Positions 49,704 to 58,377 of a stretch of DNA of 64,000 nucleotides are shown here, one piece after another; position 1 is the stretch's first letter; every line of letters starts with the position of its first letter. A program made the translations under genes and the position numbers. Under the pieces are notes generated by a model. That model saw only the letters and a program-made list of their open reading frames with translations, ran no database searches and was not told where the DNA came from. Source of the stretch: Mycobacterium sp. URHD0025 (GTDB lineage Bacteria > Actinomycetota > Actinomycetes > Mycobacteriales > Mycobacteriaceae); the NCBI RefSeq assembly GCF_000426065.1, contig NZ_AUEQ01000015.1, positions 156,569-220,568 of the forward strand, read 5' to 3'.

Positions 49704-51622
49704 CGACGCTGCACCTCCGCACCGAAACGCGGCGGTTCGCCCACTTCGTCGATGGCCGTGCGCTCGTCGTGGCCGCGCTGCAACCGACCCAGTTCCTCGT
49801 CGTCCTCCCACTCACAACTGCGCTCGCAGGCGTCGTCGAGTTCGTCGTCGGCAGCCAGCAGATACCGGTATTGCGGTACCTGCGCCAGCAATTCGGCATG
49901 GGTCCCGACATGGGTGATGGTCGCCGCCCCAGACGAATCCACCGCGTGCAGCAGGGCCACCTTGTCGGCCAGCAGCACGGTCGAGGCGCGATGCGCCACG
50001 ATGATGCCCGTCACCCCGCGCAGCACGCGCCCCAGCGCCTCCGTCACCACGGCCTCGGTATGCACGTCCAGCGCGGACAGCGTGTCGTCGAGCACCAGAA
50101 TCTTCGGCGCCGCCAGGATCGCCCGGGCCAGCGAAAGACGTTGGCGCTGCCCGCCGGACAGGCTCATGCCCTGCTCGCCGATCCGGGTGTCCAAACGGAA
50201 CGGCAGGTCGTAGACGAACTGGGCCGCCGCGATCTCGATGGCCTGGGCCAACTCTTCGTCGTGGGCATCCGAACGGCCGAGCCGCAGGTTCTCGGCCACC
50301 GACATCGAGAACAGTGTCGGGTCCTCGAATGCCGTGGCCACGGTCTGACGCAGGGCCGGCAGGCTCAGCTCCCGGATATCGCGGCCGTCGATCAGGATCT
50401 GACCTTCGGTCACGTCGTACAACCGCGAGAACAGTGCCGCCAGAACCGATTTGCCCGATCCGGTCGCGCCGACGAGTGCGAGCGTCTGCCCCGGCTCCAC
50501 CACCGCGTCGACATGGCGCAGAACCCACTCGTCGCCATCGGGGAACTTGAAACCCACATCGCGCAGTTCCAGCCGGCCTCCGCTGGGCGGTGCGGACACC
50601 GGGCCGTCGACGATGTCGATCGGGGCGTCGAAGATCTCGGCGATGCGGTTGGCCGCGGTGAACGACTCCTGGGTCATGGACAACAGGAAACCGAGCGAGG
50701 CGATGGGCCACACCAGTGACAGCATCATCGTGATGAAGGCGACCAGGGTACCCATCGTGACGTGGCCGTGGCCCGCCGCGTACGCACCGAACCCCAGCAC
50801 GACGATCAGCGTGAGGTTGGGGATGACCTCCAACAGCGTCCAGAACTTCGCCGACACAGTCACTCTGGCGAACTGCGTCTCGTAGAGCTGCGTGGCCTGC
50901 TCGTCGAACCGGTCGAACACATAGTCCTCGCGGCCGAAGGCCTTCACCACCCGCAGCCCGAGCGCGGCCTCCTCGACATGAGTGGCGACGTGACCGGTCT
51001 GATCCTGGGCGAGCCGCGACAACCGGGTGTACTCACGCTCGAAATGCAGCACGGTCAGCGTGATCGGCACGATCGACACCAGCACCACCACGCCGAGCGG
51101 CCAGTACATGGCCAGCAGGATCGAGGTCACCACGACGATCTGCAGGGCGTTGAGGATCAGGAACACCAGCCCGAACGACAGGAACCGGCGGATCGTGGAC
51201 AGATCGTTCATCACCCGCGACAACAGCTGCCCGGACTGCCAGCCGCTGTGGAAGCTCATCGGCAGAATCTGCAGGCGCGCGTAGAGATCCTTGCGGATAT
51301 CGGCCTCGACGCCCATGGTCGCGCGGGCCACCAGCCAGCGCCGGATGAACCACAGCACCGCCTCGGAGATGCCCACCGCGACCGCCGCAGAACCCAGGAC
51401 CCACAGCCCGTGCGGATCCTGATGGCGCACGGGACCGTCGATCACAGCCTTGGTCATCAGCGGGATCGCCACCGTCGCGGCCAAGCTGACCACCGCGACC
51501 ACGACCATCACAATCCAGCGGGCCCGGTACGGCAGCAGATAGGGCAACAGCCGCCGCAGATCTGAACTGGTCCGGATCCGCGTCGAAGACGGGGCGATCG
51601 CGGGATGGCTCACTGAATCCAT
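49700..51622 (-). CDS. ABC exporter half-transporter with degenerate catalytic site
   Basis: The 640-residue protein has a six-helix exporter domain and an ATPase with Walker A 'GATGSGKSV', a full signature 'LSGGQRQRLSLARAI' and Walker B 'ILVLDDTLSALD', in which the catalytic Glu is replaced by Asp. In heterodimeric exporters this subunit forms the non-hydrolysing ATP site. An unusual acidic/basic C-terminal tail follows the ATPase ('DDELDDACERSCEWEDDEELGRL'). It overlaps the partner by four bases. Confidence 0.88.
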   Translation of the reverse strand: MDSVSHPAIAPSSTRIRTSSDLRRLLPYLLPYRARWIVMVVVAVVSLAATVAIPLMTKAVIDGPVRHQDPHGLWVLGSAAVAVGISEAVLWFIRRWLVARATMGVEADIRKDLYARLQILPMSFHSGWQSGQLLSRVMNDLSTIRRFLSFGLVFLILNALQIVVVTSILLAMYWPLGVVVLVSIVPITLTVLHFEREYTRLSRLAQDQTGHVATHVEEAALGLRVVKAFGREDYVFDRFDEQATQLYETQFARVTVSAKFWTLLEVIPNLTLIVVLGFGAYAAGHGHVTMGTLVAFITMMLSLVWPIASLGFLLSMTQESFTAANRIAEIFDAPIDIVDGPVSAPPSGGRLELRDVGFKFPDGDEWVLRHVDAVVEPGQTLALVGATGSGKSVLAALFSRLYDVTEGQILIDGRDIRELSLPALRQTVATAFEDPTLFSMSVAENLRLGRSDAHDEELAQAIEIAAAQFVYDLPFRLDTRIGEQGMSLSGGQRQRLSLARAILAAPKILVLDDTLSALDVHTEAVVTEALGRVLRGVTGIIVAHRASTVLLADKVALLHAVDSSGAATITHVGTHAELLAQVPQYRYLLAADDELDDACERSCEWEDDEELGRLQRGHDERTAIDEVGEPPRFGAEVQRR

Positions 51623-51649
51623 CTTCCCATCACGGGCAAACGATTAACC

Positions 51650-53536
51650 TCACGCAGCCGGTACCTCCTCGGAGAACTGCGTGTCGTACAGCTCGGCGTA
51701 CCGGCCGCCCCGGGCCAGCAACTCGCGATGGGTGCCGCGCTCCACGATGCGCCCGCCCTCGACGACGAGAATGAGATCGGCCGCGCGGACCGTGGACAAC
51801 CGGTGCGCGATGACGATCGAGGTGCGCCCGCCCAGCGCCTCGGCCAGGGCCTGCTGCACGGCGGCCTCCGAGGCCGAGTCCAGCGACGCCGTCGCCTCAT
51901 CGAGCACCACCACCCGTGATCGTCCCAGCAGCAGACGAGCGATGGTCAACCGCTGCCGCTGCCCTCCGGACAGACGGTATCCGCGCTCACCGACAACCGT
52001 GTCCAAGCCGTCGGGCATCGCGGCGACCACATCGTCGAGCCGGGCCCGGCGCAGCGCCTCCCACAGTTCGTCCTCGCCCGCGGCCGGTGCCGCCAACAGC
52101 AGATTCGCCCGGATCGACTCGTGGAACAGGTGCCCGTCCTGGGTCACCATGCCGACGGTGTCCTTGAGCGAGTCGAACGTCACGTCCCGCACGTCGGCCC
52201 CGTTGAGCTTGATGGAGCCCGAGTCGACGTCGTAGAGCCGGGCCAACAACGACGCGATGGTCGACTTGCCCGCGCCCGACGAACCGACCAGCGCCACCAT
52301 CTGCCCGGGCCGCGCGGTGAACGAAATGCCGTGCAGCACCTCGTCTCCACCACGGTCGTCCAACGTCGCCACCTCTTCGAGCGAGGCCAGCGACACCTTG
52401 TCTGCCGACGGGTAGCTGAACCGGACGTCGTGGAATTCAATATTCACCGCACCCGGCGGAACTTCCACGGCGTCGCGCTTCTCGGCGATCAGCGGCACCA
52501 GGTCGAGCACCTCGAAAACCCGCTCGAAGGACACCAGCGCGCTGGCGATCTCGACCCGGGCATTGGCCAGTGCGGTCAGCGGCGCGTACAGCCGGGTCAA
52601 CAGCAATGCCAGCGACACCACCGCGCCGGCCTGCAGCTGGCCGCCGATCGCCAGTACGCCGCCCAGCCCGTAGACCAGGGCCAGCGCCAGCGCCGACATC
52701 AGTGTCAGCGAGTTCATGAACGTCGCCTGCAGCATCGCCGTGCGTACCCCGATGTCACGCACCCGGTCGGCCCGCACCGCGAACTCTTCGGACTCCCGCG
52801 CCGGGTTGCCGAACAGCTTGACCAGGGTGGCCCCCGGCGCCGAGAACCGCTCGGTCATCTGGGTGTTCATCGTGGCGTTGTAGGTGGCGGCTTCGCGGGA
52901 CAGCCCGGCCATCCGGGTACCGATGCGACGGGCCGGCAGCACGAACAACGGCAGCAGGGCCAAGGACAACAGCGTGATCTGCCAGGAGATGCTCAGCATC
53001 ACCGCCAGCGTCAAGGTCAGGGTCACCAGGTTGGCGACGATGCCCGAGAGAGTGTCGGAGAACGCCCGTTGCGCCCCGATGACGTCGTTGCCCAGGCGGC
53101 TCACCAACGCGCCGGTCCGGGTGCGGGTGAAGAACGCCACCGGCATGCGCTGCACGTGGTCGAACACGGCGGTGCGCAGATCCAGGATCAGGCCCTCGCC
53201 GATGTTCGACGACAACCAGCGCGTCACCAGCGACACGACCGTTTCAGCGAGCGCCACCACCGCGATCACGGAGGCCAGCAACACCACCGTCGACGCTGGG
53301 CCGCCGCGGGTTATCGCGTCGACCACGCGGCCTGCCAGCAGCGGCGTCGTCACCGTCAAAAGCCCACTGACCACGCTGATCGCCACGAACCCGCCCAGTC
53401 TGCGGTGGTGGCGTGTGGAGAACCGCCAGATGCGGGACAGCAGTCGCCGGTCGGCCAGTGCGCGCAGGTCACCGTCGCGGGCATGGGTCTGCCGGTACAG
53501 CGACTGCCGGGCCACCGTTTCCATACTCATGTGCAT
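51650..53536 (-). CDS. ABC exporter (homodimeric type)
   Basis: A 628-residue full half-transporter. The ATPase has Walker A 'GSSGAGKST', signature 'LSGGQRQRLTIARLL' and Walker B 'VVVLDEATASLD', all canonical, so it can work as a homodimer. Several possible starts lie together (GTG 53539, ATG 53536, 53530, 53524); the second is used. It precedes the heterodimeric pair on the same strand with a 27-base gap, so the three form an operon. The substrate is unknown. Confidence 0.87.
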   Translation of the reverse strand: MHMSMETVARQSLYRQTHARDGDLRALADRRLLSRIWRFSTRHHRRLGGFVAISVVSGLLTVTTPLLAGRVVDAITRGGPASTVVLLASVIAVVALAETVVSLVTRWLSSNIGEGLILDLRTAVFDHVQRMPVAFFTRTRTGALVSRLGNDVIGAQRAFSDTLSGIVANLVTLTLTLAVMLSISWQITLLSLALLPLFVLPARRIGTRMAGLSREAATYNATMNTQMTERFSAPGATLVKLFGNPARESEEFAVRADRVRDIGVRTAMLQATFMNSLTLMSALALALVYGLGGVLAIGGQLQAGAVVSLALLLTRLYAPLTALANARVEIASALVSFERVFEVLDLVPLIAEKRDAVEVPPGAVNIEFHDVRFSYPSADKVSLASLEEVATLDDRGGDEVLHGISFTARPGQMVALVGSSGAGKSTIASLLARLYDVDSGSIKLNGADVRDVTFDSLKDTVGMVTQDGHLFHESIRANLLLAAPAAGEDELWEALRRARLDDVVAAMPDGLDTVVGERGYRLSGGQRQRLTIARLLLGRSRVVVLDEATASLDSASEAAVQQALAEALGGRTSIVIAHRLSTVRAADLILVVEGGRIVERGTHRELLARGGRYAELYDTQFSEEVPAA

Positions 53537-53613
53537 CACCGTAAAACCTGAACAAATATTGAGGTCAAAGATTCCCGGGCGCCTGCGCGATCAGCTGTGG
53601 TTCATCGGGCAAG

Positions 53614-54333
53614 ATGGCGGTTATGGATAGCGCAACCGGTGGCATTGCCTCGCCCCGGGTCCTCGTCGTAGACGACGACCCCGACGTGCTCGCCTCGCTG
53701 GAACGTGGGCTGCGACTCTCCGGATTCACCGTGTCGACGGCCGTGGACGGAGCCGAGGCGCTGCGCAGCGCCACCGAGACCCGCCCCGACGCGATCGTGC
53801 TCGACATCAACATGCCCGTGCTCGACGGCGTCAGCGTGGTGACGGCCCTGCGTGCGATGGACAACGACGTGCCCGTCTGCGTGCTCTCGGCGCGCAGCAG
53901 CGTCGACGACCGCGTCGCGGGCCTGGAGGCCGGCGCCGATGACTACCTGGTCAAACCGTTCGTGCTGCAAGAACTGGTGGCCCGGGTCAAGGCCCTGCTG
54001 CGCCGGCGCGGCGCATCGGCCACCTTCTCGTCCGAGACCATCCAGGTGGGCCCACTTGAGGTCGACATCCCCGGCCGCCGCGCCCGCGTCAACGGTGTCG
54101 ACGTGGACCTGACCAAACGCGAGTTCGACCTGCTGGCCGTGCTGGCCGAGCACAAGACCGCGGTGCTGTCCCGCGCACAGTTGCTGGAATTGGTCTGGGG
54201 CTACGACTTCGCCGCGGACACCAACGTGGTGGACGTCTTCATCGGCTACCTGCGCCGCAAACTCGAGGCCGGCGGCGCGCCACGGCTGCTGCACACCGTC
54301 CGCGGCGTCGGATTCGTCCTCAGGACCCAGTAG
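53614..54333 (+). CDS. prrA: Response regulator PrrA
   Basis: A 239-residue OmpR-type response regulator. The receiver domain has the acidic pair 'VVDDDPDV' and the phospho-acceptor Asp64 in 'IVLDINMPVLDG'; the C-terminal winged helix spans about 140-239 ('VDLTKREFDLLAVLAEHKTAVLSRAQLLELVWGYDF'). It is almost word for word M. tuberculosis PrrA (Rv0903c), the essential regulator of respiration and ATP-related genes and of early intracellular growth. An alternative ATG lies at 53623. prrB follows 33 bases downstream. Confidence 0.96.
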   Translation: MAVMDSATGGIASPRVLVVDDDPDVLASLERGLRLSGFTVSTAVDGAEALRSATETRPDAIVLDINMPVLDGVSVVTALRAMDNDVPVCVLSARSSVDDRVAGLEAGADDYLVKPFVLQELVARVKALLRRRGASATFSSETIQVGPLEVDIPGRRARVNGVDVDLTKREFDLLAVLAEHKTAVLSRAQLLELVWGYDFAADTNVVDVFIGYLRRKLEAGGAPRLLHTVRGVGFVLRTQ

Positions 54334-54366
54334 CGACATGACGAGCGCTCGCAGGAATCAACGGCC

Positions 54367-55707
54367 ATGAGCCCGCTGACCCGGATCTTCCGCCGCACCC
54401 CGTCGCTGCGGACCCGGGTCGCGTTCGCCACCGCCATCGGCGCGGCGATCGTCGTGGTCATCGTCGGCACCATCGTCTGGGTCGGCATCACCAACGACCG
54501 CAAGGAACGGCTGGACCGCCGCCTCGACGAAGCCGCCGGATTCGCGATCCCGTTCCTCCCGCGCGGTCTCGGTGAGATCCCCCGCTCCCCCAGCGACCAG
54601 GACGCGGTGATCACCGTCCGACAGGCCGGCGACATCTCCTCGAACTCGAGCGTGATCCTGCCCGAGCTGCCCGACGGGTACGCCGACACCTACATCGACG
54701 GCGTGCGCTGGCGGGTGCGCACCGTTCAGATCCCCGCGCCGGGCCCCATGTGGGTGGCGGTCGGCGCGACCTACGACGCCACCATCGCCGACACCAACAA
54801 CCTGCACCGCCGCGTGATCATCATCTGCGTGTTCGCCGTCGGCGCGGCCACCGTACTGGGCTGGGTGCTGGCCGCCTTCGCGGTGCGCCCGCTCAAACGG
54901 CTGGCCGAGCAGACCCGGCAGATCGAGGCGGGCGACGAGGCGCCCGACGTCGAGGTGCGCGGCGCAAGCGAGGCCGTCGAGATCGCCGATGCCGTCAACG
55001 GCATGCTGCAACGCATCTGGAAAGAACAGGACCGCACCAAGGCCGCGCTGACATCGGCCCGCGACTTCGCCTCGGTGTCGGCCCATGAACTGCGTACCCC
55101 GCTCACCGCGATGCGGACCAACCTGGAGGTCCTGTCCACCCTCGACCTGCCCGACGACCAGCGCAAGGAAGTGGTCGGCGACGTCATCCGCACCCAGTCG
55201 CGGATCGAGGCCACCCTCGGCGCGCTGGAGCGGCTCGCCCAGGGCGAGCTGACCACCACCGACGACCACGTCACCGTCGACATCACCGAACTGCTCGACC
55301 GCGCCGCGCACGACGCCATGCGCGTCTACCCCAACCTCGAAGTGTCACTGGCGCCCTCACCGACCGTCATCATCATCGGGCTGCCGACCGGCCTGCGGCT
55401 GGCCGTGGACAACGCGATCGCCAACGCCGTCAAGCACGGCGGCGCCACCCGGGTCCAACTTTCGGCAGTCAGCTCACGCGAGGGCGTCGAGATCGCTGTC
55501 GACGACGACGGGGTCGGTGTGCCCGAGGAAGAACGTCAAATGGTGTTCGACCGCTTCTCCCGCGGATCGACGGCGTCGAGATCGGGCTCCGGCCTGGGGC
55601 TGGCCCTAGTGGCCCAGCAGGCCGAATTACACGGCGGCACAGCCGCTCTGGAATCAAGCCCGCTCGGCGGAGCACGGCTGCTGTTGCGCCTTCCCGGCCC
55701 GCACTAG
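54367..55707 (+). CDS. prrB: Sensor histidine kinase PrrB
   Basis: A 446-residue membrane kinase partner of PrrA. TM segments at about 20-42 and 148-172 bracket an extracytoplasmic loop, followed by a HAMP linker, the phospho-acceptor His240 in 'SVSAHELRTPLTAMRTNLE', and the ATPase boxes 'NAIANAVKHGG' (N), 'AVDDDGVGVPEE' (G1) and 'GSGLGLALV' (G2). All catalytic elements are present. Gene order prrA-prrB matches Rv0903c-Rv0902c. Confidence 0.96.
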   Translation: MSPLTRIFRRTPSLRTRVAFATAIGAAIVVVIVGTIVWVGITNDRKERLDRRLDEAAGFAIPFLPRGLGEIPRSPSDQDAVITVRQAGDISSNSSVILPELPDGYADTYIDGVRWRVRTVQIPAPGPMWVAVGATYDATIADTNNLHRRVIIICVFAVGAATVLGWVLAAFAVRPLKRLAEQTRQIEAGDEAPDVEVRGASEAVEIADAVNGMLQRIWKEQDRTKAALTSARDFASVSAHELRTPLTAMRTNLEVLSTLDLPDDQRKEVVGDVIRTQSRIEATLGALERLAQGELTTTDDHVTVDITELLDRAAHDAMRVYPNLEVSLAPSPTVIIIGLPTGLRLAVDNAIANAVKHGGATRVQLSAVSSREGVEIAVDDDGVGVPEEERQMVFDRFSRGSTASRSGSGLGLALVAQQAELHGGTAALESSPLGGARLLLRLPGPH

Positions 55708-55729
55708 CCTTCCGCGAGCGACACCAAAA

Positions 55730-55757
55730 CTGCCCCTCCTCGAGCGAGAAGGGGCAG
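55730..55757. terminator. Terminator hairpin between prrB and arfC
   Basis: CTGCCCCT (55730-55737) pairs with AGGGGCAG (55750-55757) across a 12-base loop, between the convergent prrB and arfC genes. The flanks GCGAGCGACACCAAAA and CCTGGTTCTGTTCGGCGAG look like a decayed outer stem of the hairpin type seen at 28183-28244. Confidence 0.7.
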
Positions 55758-55780
55758 CCTGGTTCTGTTCGGCGAGTGGG

Positions 55781-56392
55781 CTACTTCTTCTCGCGCTGGG
55801 ACTTACCGCTGTCCCACCGGTTGAACCCGGCCTTCTCCGCGGATTCGACATCCGCGAACCAGATCTCGGCGACCGTCACCGAGTAGGACGGACTCTCCGG
55901 CGAGTGATAGAGCATCGAATCCTCGTTGCCCTTGATCAGATAACCCGTCGGGGTGCCCGCACCCGATACCCGGACCGAGCCGGCACCGTACGGCGACTCC
56001 TCGACGACCTTGACGTCATCGTCGGCTGCCTCATGAGCGCCACCACCGGAGGCGAACTTGGCCGCCCCGGCCGCCCCGGCGGCCGCCGCACCCGCAGCCG
56101 CGGCACCGGCGCCGCCGACCTTGGGCAGCTGGGTGGTGGGCTCGTCGCCCGCGCCGGCCCTGGGCAACCTGGTCGTGGCATCGTCGGCGACAGCCTTTGC
56201 CCCGGCGCCACTTCCGCCGCCGGCGGCCTTGGCCGCGGTGCTGCCACCGGCTGCGGCCGCTCCCTCGGGACGACGGCCCAGAGCGCCGTAGACCGGCACC
56301 TCCCGCTTCACCCGCCGAAGCGTCAAGGCGAGTGTCAACACCAGCCCGAGCACAAAGGCCAGGGCCATCAACCACCAGTTCACATCGCTCAT
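55781..56392 (-). CDS. arfC: ArfC-like membrane protein (Rv0901 homologue)
   Basis: The 203-residue protein has one N-terminal helix ('WWLMALAFVLGLVLTLALTL'), a long Ala/Gly-rich low-complexity stretch (about 43-125) and a folded C-terminal region containing 'GYLIKGNEDSMLYHSPESPSYSVTVAEIWFADVESAEKAGFNRWD', the known ArfC-type tail. In M. tuberculosis ArfC is the third gene of the ompATb operon needed for rapid ammonia secretion and acid adaptation. The ATG overlaps the arfB stop. The low-complexity region is longer than I would expect. Confidence 0.88.
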   Translation of the reverse strand: MSDVNWWLMALAFVLGLVLTLALTLRRVKREVPVYGALGRRPEGAAAAGGSTAAKAAGGGSGAGAKAVADDATTRLPRAGAGDEPTTQLPKVGGAGAAAAGAAAAGAAGAAKFASGGGAHEAADDDVKVVEESPYGAGSVRVSGAGTPTGYLIKGNEDSMLYHSPESPSYSVTVAEIWFADVESAEKAGFNRWDSGKSQREKK

Positions 56393-56544
56393 CGTCGTGC
56401 TCCAATCTCACGAGAGCCGGGCAGTTCGGCGAACGCCTCTTCCTCGCTGGTGGGCTTGACGGTCACCACCGAAATCAGCCAGGCCACCAGTGACCCCACC
56501 ACGAACGCGAGCAGATACCACAACCATTGGATTACGAAGTCCAT
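56389..56544 (-). CDS. arfB: ArfB-like small membrane protein (Rv0900 homologue)
   Basis: This 51-residue protein is mostly one helix (MDFVIQWLWYLLAFVVGSLV, extended by 'AWLISVVTVK') with an acidic tail ('TSEEEAFAEL'). Size, position between arfA and arfC, and the ATGA overlap with arfC match M. tuberculosis ArfB, which acts with OmpATb in the acid response. No other function is visible. Confidence 0.88.
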   Translation of the reverse strand: MDFVIQWLWYLLAFVVGSLVAWLISVVTVKPTSEEEAFAELPGSREIGARR

Positions 56545-56555
56545 GTCGAATCTCC

Positions 56556-57602
56556 CTAATTGACCGTGATCTCGACACGGCGGTTCTGCGCCTTGCCTTC
56601 GGGGGTGTCGTTGCTGGCGATCGGATTCGCCGAACCCGCGCCGGAGGACGTCACGTGATCGGCTGCCAAACCTTGTGAAACCAGGTAATCGGCAACGGCT
56701 TTGGCGCGATTACCGCTCAACGGAACGTTGATCGCATCATTGCCCGAACTGTCGGTGTAACCGGTGACGGCCACCTGGGCGCCGGCGCAGGACTTGAGTT
56801 TGTCGGCCACCTGCGACAGCAGCTGCTGCGATGCCGGGGCAAGGACGAACCCGTCGGTGCTGAAATTGATCGGGGTACGCAGCAGTGCACTCACGTCGCC
56901 CTGCAGGGCGGCGCAAGGCCCGGGTGTACCGCCGGGAGCTCCCGGTGCACCGGGAGCCGCAGGTGCGGAGGGAGCCGGGGCAGCTGCGACCTGAATGTTG
57001 TTGACCAGCTTGATGTTGGGCCACGCCGCCTTGGCGGCCGCCTCGACCGCGTCGCGTACCTCTGCTGAGGGCGCGGTACCGGTCAGCGTCAGCGTGTCAC
57101 CGTCGATGCTGAAATTGAAATCCGGAATACCGTCGGCCGCGGCGTCGAAAACCCTGCCGAGCGCCGAGACGTCGGGGGTGCTCACACCCGGCCGCAGATT
57201 CAGATTGTCGATCAAATTGACGTCAGCACCGAACTTTCCGCGCAGCCAGTCCAGCAGCGAGGCCTTGGCCGCCGCATCGGGCAGGTCACCGGTGAGGGTG
57301 AAATCGTTGCCGTTACGGGCAATCGACAACGGCGCGAACGAAAGGCTCGGCAAATTGGCGTTGGGCGCGTTGACGTCCGGGGCATTCGCATCCGGTGCGG
57401 TCATGGTCGCCGTGGGATTGACATCGGGAAGTGTGACGCCGCCGTTCTTGCGCGAGTGGTCGAGACCACCCCAGCCGATCAGCCCCAGCAACAACGGAAC
57501 TGCCACCAGCGCCAGCAACCAACCCAAACCTGGTGGTCGTCGATATAATTTGGAGGCTGTTTGCCAGCCTGTGATTGTCCGAGATTCGTCCGAACCCGAC
57601 AT
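56556..57602 (-). CDS. arfA: OmpATb/ArfA, peptidoglycan-binding OmpA-like protein
   Basis: The 348-residue protein has an N-terminal membrane helix ('GLGWLLALVAVPLLLGLIGW', about 27-46), a disordered Asn/Pro/Asp-rich linker, BON-like repeats ('NGNDFTLTGDLPDAAAKASLLDWLRGKFG', 'DTLTLTGTAPSAEVRDAVEAAAKAAW') and a C-terminal OmpA-like domain ('VAVTGYTDSSGNDAINVPLSGNRAKAVADYLVSQGL'). It matches M. tuberculosis OmpATb/ArfA (Rv0899), involved in adaptation to low pH. The ATG at 57602 is used; a longer opening adds 22 residues without a ribosome site. Confidence 0.93.
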   Translation of the reverse strand: MSGSDESRTITGWQTASKLYRRPPGLGWLLALVAVPLLLGLIGWGGLDHSRKNGGVTLPDVNPTATMTAPDANAPDVNAPNANLPSLSFAPLSIARNGNDFTLTGDLPDAAAKASLLDWLRGKFGADVNLIDNLNLRPGVSTPDVSALGRVFDAAADGIPDFNFSIDGDTLTLTGTAPSAEVRDAVEAAAKAAWPNIKLVNNIQVAAAPAPSAPAAPGAPGAPGGTPGPCAALQGDVSALLRTPINFSTDGFVLAPASQQLLSQVADKLKSCAGAQVAVTGYTDSSGNDAINVPLSGNRAKAVADYLVSQGLAADHVTSSGAGSANPIASNDTPEGKAQNRRVEITVN

Positions 57603-57719
57603 TTGGGTACTCCTGAAAGTCGACGAACAGTTATCTACAGCAGCGAAACAGGTTGACGGTAGCAGCAAATGGAATTCGACGGTCAGGTTCGGCCAATACT
57701 TTCCGAACCCCCGGTGACG

Positions 57720-58082
57720 TCAACGAACGGCGAGCAGATCGATCACGAAGATCAACGTCTTGCCCGAAAGTCGATGCCCCGAACCCGCAGGTCCGTATGC
57801 CTGCGCCGGCGGTATGACCAGCTGGCGGCGGCCACCCACGCGCATCCCGGGAATTCCGTCCTGCCATCCCTGAATTAGGCCCCGCAACGGAAATTCAATG
57901 GACTCTCCGCGATTCCACGAGCTGTCGAACTCCTCCCCGGAGTCGTATTCGACACCCACGTAGTGCACCTCGACAGTGCCCCCTGGCACTGCTTCGGGGC
58001 CGTCGCCGACCACCAGATCGGTGATGACCAAATCGGCGGGAGCGGGCCCGCCCGGAAACTCGATGTCAGGTTTTGTACTCAC
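57720..58082 (-). CDS. FKBP-type peptidyl-prolyl isomerase
   Basis: This 120-residue single FKBP domain has the classical 'GTVEVHYVGVEYDSGEEFDSSWNRGESIEFPL', 'LIQGWQDGIPGMRVGGRRQLVIPPAQAYG' and 'KTLIFVIDLLAV'. It catalyses cis-trans isomerisation of proline bonds; the aromatic pocket residues (Tyr, Phe, Trp, Tyr) appear to be present. There is no signal peptide, so it is cytoplasmic. The GTG at 58082 is chosen over an earlier start that would overlap the divergent gene. It is inserted between the Rv0899 and Rv0898c homologues, where M. tuberculosis has no such gene. Confidence 0.9.
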   Translation of the reverse strand: MSTKPDIEFPGGPAPADLVITDLVVGDGPEAVPGGTVEVHYVGVEYDSGEEFDSSWNRGESIEFPLRGLIQGWQDGIPGMRVGGRRQLVIPPAQAYGPAGSGHRLSGKTLIFVIDLLAVR

Positions 58083-58113
58083 CTGATCAACGCTAGTCCG
58101 GCAGACTGGTCGT

Positions 58114-58362
58114 GTGGCCAAAGATCAGGACATCCTCGCCGAAGTTCACCGGCTCGTTGCAGAAGAGCAGGAGCTGCGGACCCAACTGCAGCACCAGGAG
58201 ATCGACGAATCCGAAGAGCAACGACGACTGAGATCGCTGGAAGTCGCCCTCGACCAGTGTTGGGACCTGTTGCGCCAGCGCCGCGCGCTGCGGGACACAG
58301 GACAGGACCCGGGCCTGGCCCAGAAGCGTCCTCCCGACGAGGTCGAAGGCTATCGGGGCTGA
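58114..58362 (+). CDS. DUF2630 protein (Rv0898c homologue)
   Basis: An 82-residue helical protein ('DQDILAEVHRLVAEEQELRTQLQHQEIDESEEQRRLRSLEVALDQCWDLLRQRRALRDTG'), entirely heptad-like and probably a short coiled coil. Size and context match M. tuberculosis Rv0898c. The GTG start is divergent from the FKBP gene (31 bases). Function unknown; it is conserved across actinobacteria. The Rv0897c homologue follows 15 bases later, so both are likely cotranscribed. Confidence 0.88.
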   Translation: MAKDQDILAEVHRLVAEEQELRTQLQHQEIDESEEQRRLRSLEVALDQCWDLLRQRRALRDTGQDPGLAQKRPPDEVEGYRG

Positions 58363-58377
58363 CCGGACCGGCGTGAG

